64,000 bases of DNA from Ephydatia muelleri (Eukaryota; Porifera; Demospongiae; Spongillida; Spongillidae). The notes beneath the pieces were generated by a model, which did not search any database, was not told the DNA's origin, and worked only from the letters and a program-made list of their open reading frames with translations. This document shows, in pieces, positions 31,313 to 43,178 of the stretch. A program made the translations under genes and the position numbers. Each line of letters starts with the position of its first letter. The first letter of the stretch is position 1. The stretch covers positions 6,653,932 to 6,717,931 of the forward strand of contig JABACO010000012.1 of NCBI GenBank assembly GCA_013339895.1, written 5' to 3'.

Positions 31313-34300
31313 TTAAGGCTTGAAGAAGTAGCTACCAGAACCAACTACTGCATAATCCATCGCTTCAAAAAACTGAAGCATACTGTTGGTAGTTTTTGGC
31401 AAATGAATGGTAAGGAAACAGCAATCACAGTAGGGAAGAGACTTTGTTGTATACTTCACTATGATGCGGCTCTTGAATCCTCTTGGTGGTATTCCACTTT
31501 GGCCAGTGATGAAGTTTAGTAGCATCGATAAGGTAGGACCTAATGAAATGATATGGTTGAAGTAGTATTATAATTATAGATGCTACCAAAAATTTACAAC
31601 TAATATAACATAAAGGATCATCACCCCAATAATAGCATTTTGCAATTCATATCCTTTCGCTAAACATGTGAACAGAAGTATCACCTTTATTTTGCTTGAT
31701 AGAAAAACAAATACATGAAAGTTCCTTTTTACTGGTAACGATCATGCATACATACATGTATATACCAACCTTTTGTGGCTGTCTCTCGCTGTGTTATGTA
31801 TGCGTCAAAATACTTCAGAGCCGTCTCCTCTTCCGAAGTCAAAGAGACCTTGGAATCAGACTGAATTAGATCCTTAAACTGCTCTGCACCTAGATGCTGT
31901 GATTCATATATAAACAAAGGTTTCGCCACCAGGATATGGTGACGACAAAAGTCAAGAAACCCAAGATATGTAAGGCCTTTTCTTAGAGCTTCAATATTGT
32001 GTAGACGCTTGTATATTAGTTCTTCTGTAACAAGACAATTTAAAAGATCCATTTTTGATTGAATGTTGATAGGTTTTGTAACTGGCCATCGTGATGCATT
32101 TATTATTACCATGAACTTTTCATCTTCAAGAAGCCCGTCCAGCTCCGTTGTTGTATTGCACACATCAATCTAAGTAAGGATATAGAGCAGATATCAATTA
32201 CTAGCATTTGGCGCTCTAAAAATAGAAATGTACTACATGCAATCGCTAAGTAAAATGATCATAATAACTATGCATACATGTAATCACAAATGGCCACACA
32301 CCTTCTGAATAATGGACATAAGATCCGCATTAGCCATGTTTAGTGGAATATCAGAAATACACAACGTTTCACTTGTGCGCTCCATATCAGCTTCAGTTAT
32401 AATGTATTCATATATTGCAGGGCATATGTTTCTCAATGATGGTCCTCCATGAACAATTGAATGAACAACCAATATACCAAAGAGTTCAAAATAACATTCC
32501 AAACCCATGTCCTTCTTTGGGAGCCTAGCGGTTGTTGCTCCCTCAAATAACTTTTCATCTCCTTCCTTCAGCGCTAACTCAAAATATGTGCTTCTTAATG
32601 CCCCACCATCAATTCCTTCCTCACCATCAAATTCCACATTTAACTTAAATGTCAGTTTCTCAGGATAAGACTTTGCTGACTTGTAAAATTGTAATGCTGC
32701 ATTCCAGATACTACTGCGCGAAATTGTAATCGATATTTCTTTTGATTCATTTACAACACTTTTAGCGTAGTCGTTTAGTACCTTGCTAGGTGAAAGTGAA
32801 GATGTAACAGATGCCCCCTCCAACAATTTGTCCACAGCACCACTGAGGCTATCATGTGCCAGCATCTCATTCAGTTGTAATAATGGAATGTTTGGAAACA
32901 TTTCACAAAGCAGCGATGTGTCCTGGTCCTTATAAAATAATAGGTTAGAAAAAAAATCATGTGAATTGATTTGTATGAAGGAATACTTTTTTTGCTACCA
33001 AATCCAATTATTTGACATGACAAATGAAGGTAGAAAAATAGCACAGGATCCAATAACTCAAAATCAATACTAGTTCTAATTCTGTGCCATTACAATGCCA
33101 GAACGTTTTATACGGAAAAGTATCAGCTAGATTATATGGAAAATAAGGTACATTAATTAGCAATTAGTGACAACTTGTGTATGCTTAAAATGGTGAATGA
33201 AATGTGAGATAAATTTAATCAAAACTGATATTGTCCAAGTTTACCACTTCTAGCTAAATGACCATGCCTTGTTTGGTACAATGGAGCTGATACTTTTCCG
33301 TATAAACGGTTGGGCACTGTATATGTAGACAGAAAAATCTACATACTCCACACACATGTGCTGCACAAACATATATAAAACACCCACCCAAAACCAAGAT
33401 AGGAGTAAGGTCCAAGTCCTGTCAGTCATGAGATTGATTTGACAGGTATATTATGAAGTTCTAACAGCAACTATAAAAATAAATGCTTGATTGAGCACCC
33501 CTCCCGCCCAACCAGGGGGTATTGGAAGCTCCCCCACCAAGGCCTGGGGCCAATGCTTTTTGCATTGAAAGACTCCAAAAATTGACGGCCAGTATGCCTT
33601 TTGCAGACTTAAGTAGTACCTATATTGTTTAATGTGTATATACAATGTAAGAAAAAGTTACAACTGTAGTTGGTAGGTGGACACTGGGAATTTTAATGCT
33701 AGCAAAATGAATGATAACTATCAAAGATTATTTGTAGATCTCTTGGAACAGGTATTTTTCCATAAGGAATACATGCATGTCTGTTTTCTCATGGTTATGA
33801 GTATAGCGTGGGCCAAAATAACAATAGCCATTACGCTCAGCTTCTATATTGTTCAATGCACCGATCTTTTCTTGATACTCCAGGACCCCCACTACCCCCT
33901 CCTCCTTTCCAACACGGCACTGTTTCATATAATGATAAAAATTTATTGTAATGACCATCTATTTTTTGCTGGTTAATTCACATTAGATCGCACTACAAAA
34001 CGTGCGAACAAAGTAGGACACTGTTCCCTCTGCACTTCACACAATAATTTGCACTGTCCCCCCCGGCTAGGGACACCCATGTTGTGCATATGCCACAAAC
34101 AAAATATGTAGTTGATGTTATGACTGATGACTGAACATAACTGATTCATTTGTTGCATACTACAGTGTTCCACATCTTAAGCTTTTGTGCTTTTCACTTA
34201 CAGTGGATGCCAGAAAAATGTCTTGGATTGTTTTCATGGCTCTAACAGTAACTACGCTGTCTTTTGTAAAACATGAAACAAAGAAATAGTGATTGTACTA

Positions 34301-37199
34301 ATAATGTTCAAAAGTGTTAACAAATCCCACAAACTGCACAATTCCGAGTAGACCAGTGCTAAAAGCATGTTTCACACCTGATATATACAATGATAGAAGA
34401 CTCATTGGACATCAATCATGAGTAACCGTAATGAGCCATGCCTGCTATTGCAGGGACGTTTTATTTATTCGCAGTCAAAACTTGATATAGGCACAGTGTT
34501 CTGCAGCTACACCTTCTACTGCAGCTATACCTCCTACTGCAGCTATACCTCCTACTGCAGCTACACCTCCTACTGCAGCTACACCTTCTACTGCAGCTAC
34601 ACCTCCTACTGCAGTTACACCTCCTACTGCAGCTACACCTCCTACTGCAGCTACACCTCCTACTGCAGCTACACCTCCTACTGCAGCTCACCTCCTACTG
34701 CAGCTACACCTCCTACTGCAGCTACGCCTCCTACTGCAGCTACACCTCCTACTGCAGCTACACCTCCTACTGCAGCTACACCTCCTACTGCAGCTACACC
34801 TCCTACTGCAGCTACACCTCCTACTGCAGCTACACCTCCTACTGCAGCTACACCTCCTACTGCAGCTACACCTCCTACTGCAGCTACACCTACACCTCCT
34901 ACTGCAGCTACACCTACACCTCCTACTGCAGCTACACCTTGTACTGCAGCTACACCTACACCTCCTACTGCAGCTACACCTCCTATTGCAGCTACACCTC
35001 CATCTTCAGTTACACATTCTGCAGCTACACCTCCTTTAGCTACACCTTCTGCAGCTACATCTCAACAATGAAAGATTCAAAATACTTTCTTGCAGTGCAA
35101 CTACCTTACAGAATGTAGTTAAGGGTTCAAATGGAATGCTGTTCAAACGTTTTATGGATACAGTGGGTGTTCGATTATAAGACCAAAAAGTGCCACTTTC
35201 GATTGTATAAAATTGACTAAGAAACATGATGGTTTACTTTGCATCTATGATTATAACAAGTAAGAAGATACGTACCGTTGTTCACTAAACCAAAACCAAT
35301 TTGTAGGGTGTAAAGTAAACCACCATGGTTCTTAATCAATTTTAGACCAATCGATAGTGGCACTTTTTGGTCTTATAATCGGGTGGTCTTATAATCGAAC
35401 ACCCAATGTACTACCTATGTATATGTTGGCCCAAAGTGTGCAATTCCAAAGTCTCCACTTTTGAATACCTTCTATCAATAAGTGTGCAACATTAACCTTT
35501 AATCTCCAGGGCCAAGTCGTACACGTAGAACCAATTATTGAAAATTCTTTATAAATTGAAATGCATCCATTTATCCACTGTTGATTTGATGACACTATCA
35601 TGCTAAATTTACCAACTGTCAATCTATTTATTAAATCACACCCTTGGTCGCAAGATGCAAAAAAAAGGATTATATACTTTTATAGACAATTTATTTGTCA
35701 CATGTCACAGAAAAAAAATGTATGACAAGTATTGAATACTTTTTAAGCTTGATGTGTGGATTACTTTATACATTCTATGGCGATGTTTTAACCCTAATTG
35801 GTTTTGCCATTTGTACTGAAAACATACTGTAGGTTTTCAATATTTTGTTCATTCACTCGACTATTCCAGTAACATGTGACTGACAAATACGTATCGTTCA
35901 AACCCTTGTGGAACTAGCACATTCAAAATCTGCAATGTACTTTTATATTTGCTTAGTGCAAAATATCTGTCTTCTTTTAATTTTGTTATTCTGGCAATGC
36001 AGTACTTATTGACTGTATTTGACAATTGACATTTAAGAATTGCCATTAAGTATCACTATTTTCAGAATTGCTAACCATTTCTACAGTACAATGAGTTTTT
36101 GGTTTGTTCTCTGTTCATATGTTTTTGCTAAATATTAAATTTAACCTGCTTCCTATATGTAGGACGTCTGGAGTTAAAAAAGGTTGACAATGAAGGAAAG
36201 CAGTTATTACATTTCAACTGGCCAAATTTAAACCACTAAAATAACATATAACTCATACTTCAATAAACGTTGAGTAGCTAAAGCTGCAACCCATCTTTAA
36301 TTAGAGCAAAGGAACCAAATGTGGAACACACCCTATTAAGGAACACTAAATCTCATTACAATTTTTAATCAACAGTCACGTGTTTATGATAAATTTACTC
36401 TTAAGACCTGTGTGCAAATCAATGAATCCTACTATAAGTTCATAAAGCATTAGTTTATGATGTTATACAAGATATTTACAAAAATGCTAATATGTGCTAC
36501 ATGTTGCCTAGTGTATGATAAGGACACAATTCTTAATTAGACTCCCACCTGCTTGTGGTCTATTCGCTCCTTTCACGTACAATTAGACACCAAAGTACTT
36601 GAATTTAGGCAATAATTTTACAGACCAATTGTCTTACAGCTGCATGGATTAACTGCACAGATTACCAAGCAAGTTTCCTTGCTTTGTGATACAAATCCTT
36701 TAACTTTTGACATTGTACATGTATTTAGATCATGAAGTATGTACAATGATTATTTCCTTGCTTGTGATTTTACAACAGTTTGGCAAGTCATCCTTGCCCA
36801 AATCCTAACCTATCCCAAGGGCAATATTTTTGACTGAACTTGCCAAACAAAGAACTTGAAGCTAAAGATAAGTTCTAGTAACATGCAAATTGATTTGATT
36901 GGACTGTAATAGTAAAATAACCACATGCATGTACCTCTTCATTCATTGATGTGTTTTCACTTGTATCTGAGGTATCCTTGCTGGATTCCCACATATTATC
37001 TCGTTCTTCGTTACTAATGCCTGATGCATCTTCAAGTTCATCTTTATCCTCATCTGTTCTATTTTTTAGTGGCGATGTTGCTTGAAGATATAAGTCTCCA
37101 TTAGGTGTTAGGGCCTTAATTTTATCAGGAGTCCATAAATGACCATCCATAACATTTGGAACATGTAGACGACCATAGCAAGCTCTCATGACAGTGAAT
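31313..37199 (-). CDS. HECT-type E3 ubiquitin ligase, C-terminal exons
   Basis: Four exons join in phase: 36935-37199, 32302-32928, 31770-32169 and 31313-31539 (TAA at 31313-31315). All have GT-AG borders; the last three give 417 residues with no stop. The HECT N-lobe shows FDGEEGIDGGALRSTYFELA, KLFEGATTARLPKKD and VHSIVHGGPSLRNICPAIYE. The C-lobe has LLNFITGQSGIPPRGF and LPYCDCCFLTIHLP. The cysteine before Phe in CDCCF is at the position of the catalytic Cys that accepts ubiquitin. The first of these exons encodes CYGRLHVPNVMDGHLWTPDK and an acidic Ser-rich linker. DQDTSLLCEMFPNIPLLQLN may be a CUE-like ubiquitin-binding start. The protein would ubiquitylate host or element proteins; targets are unknown. 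It is divergent from the integrase gene, and further 5' exons are expected. Confidence 0.82.
33093..33319. mobile_element. 227-bp MITE, TA target (Tc1/mariner type)
   Basis: TA flanks both ends (33091-33092, 33320-33321). The ends CAATGCCAGAACGTTTTATACGG and CAGTGCCCAACCGTTTATACGG (reverse complement) are inverted repeats continuing through AAAAGTATCAGCT. No coding capacity. It lies in the 4-kb HECT intron. Confidence 0.85.
34502..35062. repeat. 18-bp minisatellite (CTCCTACTGCAGCTACAC), about 30 copies
   Basis: The unit carries a PstI-type CTGCAG and is read as PPTAAT repeats on the plus strand. The array is in frame over most of its length but shifts near 34690. A few 24-bp variants (CTACACCTACAC) occur near 34890-34965. 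It lies inside the HECT intron, so coding is doubtful. Confidence 0.9.
35161..35408. mobile_element. 248-bp palindromic MITE, TA target (pogo/Tigger-like)
   Basis: TA at 35159-35160 and 35409-35410. The ends read CAGTGGGTGTTCGATTATAAG and CATTGGGTGTTCGATTATAAG. Nearly the whole element folds back on itself, with a 20-bp duplicated piece on the right (ATAATCGGGTGGTCTT). Related ends (TAAGACCACC) occur at 38.1 and 39.9 kb. Confidence 0.88.
35411..36934. other. HECT-gene intron sequence, unassigned
   Basis: AT-rich, with no gene or repeat I can define beyond scattered short ORFs. Confidence 0.35.
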
Positions 37200-37636
37200 C
37201 TAAAAAAAGGTCATCATAAATAGAGGAAGTAAGTTATATGGATGTAGATCTTCATATTCTCTTGCTTCTTACACAGTAACCCAGTCAATATAACTGATTG
37301 ACTTGTATGCTTAACCATTCATGTTCATATAAATTAATGAATATTGTGTTAATTGCTTACCACTTGTGCAAGCTGTACCTGCTTAGTTTTCCCTGACCCC
37401 AGTCACATAAAACACACATATGCAACATACAATATGACATCACATGCGCTGTGTAGCATATTTTCAGAATGTTCTTGTAGGTAAAGTATAATGTAACTGT
37501 GTGTGCTGAGTTCCAGTGACACTCCCCCCACCCCCATGTTGCAGACAACTAATGAGTGCGTTTTTTCTTCCTTTCTTATCACCTTTGTTAATTGAGACAA
37601 TCAAATCAAAATTGAACAAGAGCAATGATATTCAGT

Positions 37637-37970
37637 GGAAGCCACACCTTCACACTTTGCAGAGGGTCTGGAGACATTATGACGAATGCAATTATGCTAC
37701 ATGAACTTATATAACATGCCAGAGTTGAGTGTTACAGTCTCTGAAATTTCTACAGATGAGTCAGACCTGTTATTGCAGCTACAAAAGCTTCCTTTTAAAC
37801 GTATTTAGCAACATCTGCTGCAGGCCTTTCCAGTATCTACATTTGTAATTACATTCCTCGCATTCCTTGTAAGGTAAGGTAATGTTAATAATTTAAAAAC
37901 TAATCAGAACAGATTTGGTATAGCAATGTCTCCAGACCCTCTGCAAAGCACGAGGGTGTGGCTACATCAG
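37637..37970. mobile_element. About 330-bp MITE with ~38-bp inverted repeats
   Basis: AGCCACACCTTCACACTTTG...CAGAGGGTCTGGAGACATT on the left pairs with the right end (AATGTCTCCAGACCCTCTGCAAAGCACGAGGGTGTGGCT), with three or four mismatches. No coding sequence. The target duplication is not clear. Confidence 0.75.
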
Positions 37971-38096
37971 ACTATTAAGGGATAGGGCAACTGGGGCATT
38001 ATTTTAATTTCAAAACATAGGTGCTATTTATTGACAGGCATATATAGTTTGATGCCTTCTCTACTTACGTGCATCTGCAAATCATGTGTACATGTA

Positions 38097-39901
38097 CAGT
38101 AGCGGCTCACAAATAAGACCACCTGGTAATAAGACCACTTAACCGCCCAATCATACGACCACTTTGCCAATCCAACCACTGTCTAATAAGACCAGTGGTA
38201 TGTAAACTTTGGGGGGGCGTTTTTGTGTACCTTTCTTTCTCTGAACAGGCGATCAATGAAGTGGATTCCTAATACAGTTGGTAGCTGTAACACCACCATG
38301 CATTCGATTGCGAGGGAAAACGACAATCCCATACTACTGGAGTTAGCAATGCCTATGCATACACGAGCCAGCTCTAAGCTTGCTTTACAATAATTGTTCA
38401 TCCTTGTTCCAGCCATTATTTTGCTACAATGCTTTTTGTTCACTGCTAATCAGGTATTCAAGCACATTTCGAATTCGAAAGGCAGGAAACTCACTAGTAA
38501 GTGGTAGTTTCATGAATTACGATACTATGCTTTTGTGGGGGAGTTTCATAGTTGTAGTCTTACCGTAGGCTTTTTTTAAATTTGTTATGAGTAGTACAGA
38601 AGTTGAAAAGTGCCACTATGAATTTTTTTTTTCAACTTATGCTTTTAGGCTGAGTTATGAAATTTTGCACATACATGTATGGGTGGAAGATAATTAAAAC
38701 TTGGATGCGCAATGAAAGAAACAAAAGCTAGCGACTCAGTGTCTTGATCCACATCTGACTGGGTCACAGCCTCTTTCAATGCCCCTACATGTATCTGCCT
38801 CTGTCACTCCTGCCCTTATCTGCCTCAGTCACTTCCCTTTGATACCTGCCTCTCTCACTGCCTGTTAGTAACTGAAGAGGCTGAACTGACAGGATCATTT
38901 ACATAGGCCAGCAGATAGGGGCAGTGATAGAGGCAGAGGGGGCCAGTGATAGGGGCAGAGGGGGGGGCAGTGATAGGGGGCAGAGGGGGCAGTGATAGAG
39001 GCAGAGGGGGGCAGTGATAGGGGCTGATAGAGGCGGAGGGGGCAGTGATAGAGGCAGAGGGGGCAGTGATAGAGGCAGAGGGGGCAGTGATAGAGGCAGA
39101 GGGGGCAGTGATGAGCAGAGGGGGCAGTGATAGAGGCAGAGGGGCAGTGATAGGAGGGCAGTGAAGAGGCAGAGGGGCAGTGATAGAGGCAGAGGGGGCA
39201 GTGATAGAGGCAGAGGGGGCAGTGATAGAGGCAGAGGGGCAGTGATAGAAGGCAGAGGGGGCAGTGATAGAGGCAGAGGGGGCAGTGATAGAGGCAGAGG
39301 GGGCAGGATAGAGGCAGAGGGGGCAGTGATAGAGGCAGAGGGGGCAGTGATAGAGGCAGAGGGGGCAGTGATAGAGGCAGAGGGGGCAGTGATAGAGGCA
39401 GAGGGGGCAGTGATAGAGGCAGAGGGGGCAGTGATAGAGGCAGAGAGGGGAGACGGGGGCAGTGAGGACAGAGGCAGATAGGAAGGCAGATATAGGGTCT
39501 CTAGTATCAATGCAGCAGAGTCAAAACCATGGAGCGGCTGTAAAATTGGTGGATATGCCAGGGATTGTCAAACTATGGATTACTGTTAGGGTACTGATTT
39601 CCATTGGCCAGTGCCTGGGATTGAGCATGCAGTACACAGGAATGTTACTATAAGACACTTAAAATAGATCACACCTGACTTCAACTCCATAATTAAATGC
39701 ATGTGTTGCTTGAAATCTATTTGTACAGAACAATTGTAGTAGCAGAGGGCCTACCAGCACTTATATGGTACTGTGGTTTTACTCGGATTGTCCGTGATAC
39801 TGTTGCCAATCCCCCTACACTATCATCTAAGCAGAAAATTAGCGAGTTTTACCACAAGATCTGATTGTCCCTGGGTGGTCTTATTAGTGTGAGCCGTTAC
39901 C
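38097..39901. mobile_element. 1.8-kb element with mariner-like ends, filled by a minisatellite
   Basis: The left end CAGTAGCGGCTCACAAATAAG follows TA (38095-38096). The right end is its complement (TTATTAGTGTGAGCCGTTAC), with the last bases changed so that no TA is seen. The GTARCGGCTCACA...AATAAGACCACC ends are pogo/Tigger-like. No transposase is seen; about 560 bp are the 21-bp minisatellite. Confidence 0.65.
38917..39480. repeat. 21-bp minisatellite (GGGGGCAGTGATAGAGGCAGA)
   Basis: Roughly 25 copies, some shortened by a few bases, so no strand keeps one frame. Strongly purine-biased on the plus strand. The long minus ORF (SLPPLPL repeats) and the plus ORF (GGSDRGR repeats) are artefacts of the array. 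Confidence 0.9.
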
Positions 39902-40216
39902 ATCTGGTCTTGTGTTTACAACCTACTGTGAAATTATTACAAGTAAACACATGCATTATCTAAATCTGAAAGTAGGCCAAGACACATGTACCAAAGGGAG
40001 CATCAGGCATGAGCTCTACGACCATGGACGTATCATAGACATGTTTGAATTCAACGGAGCCTGGGATGCTATCCAGACTACGGATGCCTTAGAGCGTGCA
40101 TTTTCCGCAGTACTGGATCCACAAAGTCCATCACCGAGGTAGGTTTATTGTCAGACACAGCGAGGGCTGGATTATAAAATTGGGATGTATAAGGGAATAA
40201 CTATTTTATCGGACTA

Positions 40217-40729
40217 CTACTGTTTCGTTAGGAGACACCAAAACGATGTTGCGTAAGAAGTTTTTACAGCCGATTTCTTTTGATGAGGTCTACTGGTACT
40301 GTACGGCACAGCTCTTTTCTTTATACTTCTCGGTCTATTGTACAATCCAGGAAAGCAACTGCGCATCTCTTGAGATTGGTGTGAACGATTAACACCTACT
40401 TCTGGACTATTAACAAACGGTGTTGATGTCGAAGGATTGGATTGAAACGGATAATCAGTTGACTGAGTGTAGGACGAATTCTGCAGTCGCAAAGGCCTCT
40501 GAACATCAGCACTAAATGTTGACGCCTGCGCCCGATTTAAAAATGAAGGTGTGTTATGAATATAAGGATTTGGTCGTGATGGTCCAGGAGCATCCGATCG
40601 CGAGGCAGCTTGTAATTCTCTTACTGGATCTGGCAAAGAAGGACAATGCTGAATTGGCAAATGTTCCGGTCGTTGACGCTCTGCTTGAAACGAATGTTGA
40701 AAACGGTACCTCGAGTTCATCTTTGTCAA
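40217..40729 (-). CDS. Possible 5' exon of the HECT ligase gene
   Basis: An open frame of 170 residues starts at ATG 40729 (MTKMNSRYRFQHSF). It is rich in Pro, Ser, Gln and Asn (a low-complexity, probably disordered region, e.g. DAPGPSRPNPYIHNT). It ends in the basic stretch SRPHQKKSAVKTSYATSFW, which resembles the start of the conserved N-terminal part of transposon-linked HECT proteins. Strand, position at the divergent centre of the element and lack of other candidates suggest it belongs to the HECT gene. No exon joining it to 37199 was found. Confidence 0.35.
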   Translation of the reverse strand: MTKMNSRYRFQHSFQAERQRPEHLPIQHCPSLPDPVRELQAASRSDAPGPSRPNPYIHNTPSFLNRAQASTFSADVQRPLRLQNSSYTQSTDYPFQSNPSTSTPFVNSPEVGVNRSHQSQEMRSCFPGLYNRPRSIKKRAVPYSTSRPHQKKSAVKTSYATSFWCLLTKQ

Positions 40730-40804
40730 GAAAGAACACGTGCAAGATATTTGTTCACGAACGGATTTGAGTCCGTGTAATTTTTGCGGAAGGGGCGGAT
40801 ACAG

Positions 40805-40823
40805 GAATACATGCTGGGGGGGT

Positions 40824-40855
<32 letters not shown>
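40805..40855 (+). repeat. Poly-G run of ~50 bp
   Basis: Almost pure G, preceded by AGGGGCGGATACAGGAATACATG, which looks like a G-rich hAT-MITE end. Strong G-quadruplex potential; run length in the assembly is unreliable. Confidence 0.8.
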
Positions 40856-40857
<2 letters not shown>

Positions 40858-41335
40858 TTCAAACCAGCAAGAGAACCGCTATAAGCTGCCCCTAGTGTGG
40901 GACCTTGTGGGGAAAAAAAAAACCCGGCTCAACCGCTTTTTATTCTATGCACTTTGTCTTTGGTAAAAACATGCAAATTGCATGTAACTGTCACTAACAG
41001 GGTTGCTTTATATGCATCATGAAGGGTATTTTCACCTGTAGCTGTCGTCAATTTGATACAACTATTAATATTATTCAATGGCTATACATAGGAAATGATA
41101 AACAAATCCCCCCACCCGCCCACCCCCCACCGACCCTGCGAAAGGTCTGTGGCGACGTTCAATTTATTTTTCAGCATTGATCAATCAATAAACATGCATA
41201 CACGTATATTCAGTTTTTACATATGGTCTCGTATGATTAATGGCATGCACCGTTTTTGCACGCAAATAAAATTATCATCTGACACTTGCTATCAGAACAA
41301 AGCATATCCCCTCACGAAAAATTGAATTCGTGGAA

Positions 41336-41432
41336 ATAGTCTTGTACCCAGACCCACACGCAGCTGCGGGCGCGTAGCGCTGATGTAATTAATCCGCAGC
41401 TGCGACTTTGGGGTCTGGGTACGAGAATAGCA
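41336..41432. repeat. Small imperfect palindrome (MITE-like)
   Basis: TCTTGTACCCAGACCC pairs with GGGTCTGGGTACGAGA, and CGCAGCTGCGG occurs on both sides inside. A related half (GTCCCAGACCGAACGGACGC, then AGCTGCGGATTAATTG) lies at 57348-57385, so this is a dispersed family. Confidence 0.7.
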
Positions 41433-41478
41433 AAATACTTGCAGAAAGGGTCACATGTAGAAGGGGATAGTTTATTAC

Positions 41479-41985
41479 ACCGGCCTTATAAACACCTCCC
41501 TGTATCAAATTAGGGGCCAGCTCATGAACACAGGCACAACACAGGCACAATGTGACCTAGTTCCTACCAACAGTCTCCATGTCCAGGATGGGTTTTGGGT
41601 TGTTGACTGATGTCATGCTGACAGTCAGGGCTTGAAACGTGTGCATGAACATAGGGCATACAATGGTATTGTTACTGCATTGATAGCAATGTCAGGAAAA
41701 CCACTCAGGAACACTCTCCCAATGTCCCTGAAGCTTTGTGTATTGGCACCAGTCTTGTTTACCATGACGGCTTTGTCTAGGTAGCTTAGAACCTTTCCAT
41801 TATGTAAGGACTGGGAACCCAACGACCTTATAAACACCTCCCTGTATCAAATTAGGGGCAGTTCATGAACACAGGTACAATGTGACCTAGTTCCTACCAA
41901 CAGTCTCTATGTCCAGGACGGGTTTTGGGTTATACTGATGTCATGCTGACTGTAAGCTAAGACAGGGCATCAAACATGTGCGTTT
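41479..41985. repeat. Direct duplication, ~150 bp, 344 bp apart
   Basis: CCTTATAAACACCTCCCTGT...GTGACCTAGTTCCTACCAACAG...GGGTTTTGGGTT...GATGTCATGCTGAC occurs at 41482-41640 and again at 41826-41965, with small indels. A local tandem duplication, since diverged. Confidence 0.85.
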
Positions 41986-43042
41986 TATGATGTAGAACAG
42001 TGCCTGTGCACGGGTGGTTATACTAGCTGGTGGCCTCAGCGGCTAGGTTGTACCTATAGCCTTTGCGGCTATTGTGTTGTACCCATGCCAAAGGCCTGTG
42101 CTAATTTGAGGTTATTCCGAGGTAATGTTAGCCCAGTATCCTTGGTGTCTGGTGATTGTTGTCTTTTAATTAGAGTAATACCTAATGCAGGTGTGGCTTC
42201 ACATTGCCCTATGGTTGGAGTGATGACCATTGTCAACTGTAGGTGTTTATGTAAGCAAGAAACACATTCTAATTTTCATTGCCATGACAGAGGTTATTTT
42301 ATGAGTGCATGTATGCAATCATTTTTACTCAGCCACCTGCTGTTGTAGGAATACTCTACAAGGACATTGTTGTTCTTATGTACATGGCCATATGTCCTTT
42401 ATAATGAATACCTGATGGTGGCTGATGTGGTTCTCATTTATGATATTAATTGTCCATACATTTATAATATGATGGTGTGTTATGGTTGCTGACAGCTGTC
42501 CTCACAGTCACTTCCACATCACAAGTAACGTGTGATAGAGGAAATACAGAATGGTACATTCACACTCCCAAACTTTCTGTTTTGGTTAATTATTGCGGTC
42601 GCTTTGAAGTAACCGTCTTTTATGGCATCTATGTGTCACCCTAGTGAGGGCCAGAGCCATGCATCATTAGTAGATAGGATGTATCAGCTTGTGCATTTAC
42701 ATGTACCTACAGGGACTGGTATCTCTACATCAGACTAAATTCCTCGGTTGTCAACACAAACCAGATTTTTTTATCCTACTGTTATATGTTTTTGTGTAAT
42801 AAACTGTAATCGAAGCTTGAGTACCCAAGTCCCACCCTATTAATTTAGTCGATCTAGCTCTTTAATTAGCATATAGCCGGCCGGTCGATCGCTCGCGCGC
42901 TTAGTGCAGGTATTAGATCGTTTCAAGTTGATAATTCACTGTGGGTGCCAGGCAGGTTGGTTGTTTATAAATAAAAACAAACAGCAGCATCTTTAGGTAC
43001 TCGCGTACGCGTATCACATGTATGTAATTTGCGAGTGCAGAA

Positions 43043-43178
43043 CGTGTGGGTACTCGCGTGTGCTTTGCGTGCGTGCGTGTGGATACTCGCGTGTGCTTTG
43101 CGTGCTTGCGTGTGGATAATCGCGTGTGCTTTGCGTGCGTGTGGATACTTTGCGTGCGTGCGTGTGGGTACTCGCGAG
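43043..43178. repeat. Minisatellite, ~35-bp unit, four copies
   Basis: Units of the type GGGTACTCGCGTGTGCTTTGCGTGCGTGCGTGTGG, with length variation. ORFs on both strands are by-products. Confidence 0.8.

Noticed and set aside
34461-34691. Minus ORF of Cys/Ser/Arg repeats and plus SYCSYT repeats
   Set aside because: Alternative frames of the 18-bp minisatellite; the array shifts frame internally.
38899-39510. 203-codon minus ORF and 106-codon plus ORF
   Set aside because: They read through the 21-bp minisatellite, which has units of irregular length; no start context, domain or splice support.
39912-40142. Plus ORF ending HGRIIDMFEFNGAWDAIQ...
   Set aside because: Reads plausibly for ~50 codons, but I found no partner exons or recognised family, and it lies antisense to the presumed HECT gene; not called as a gene.
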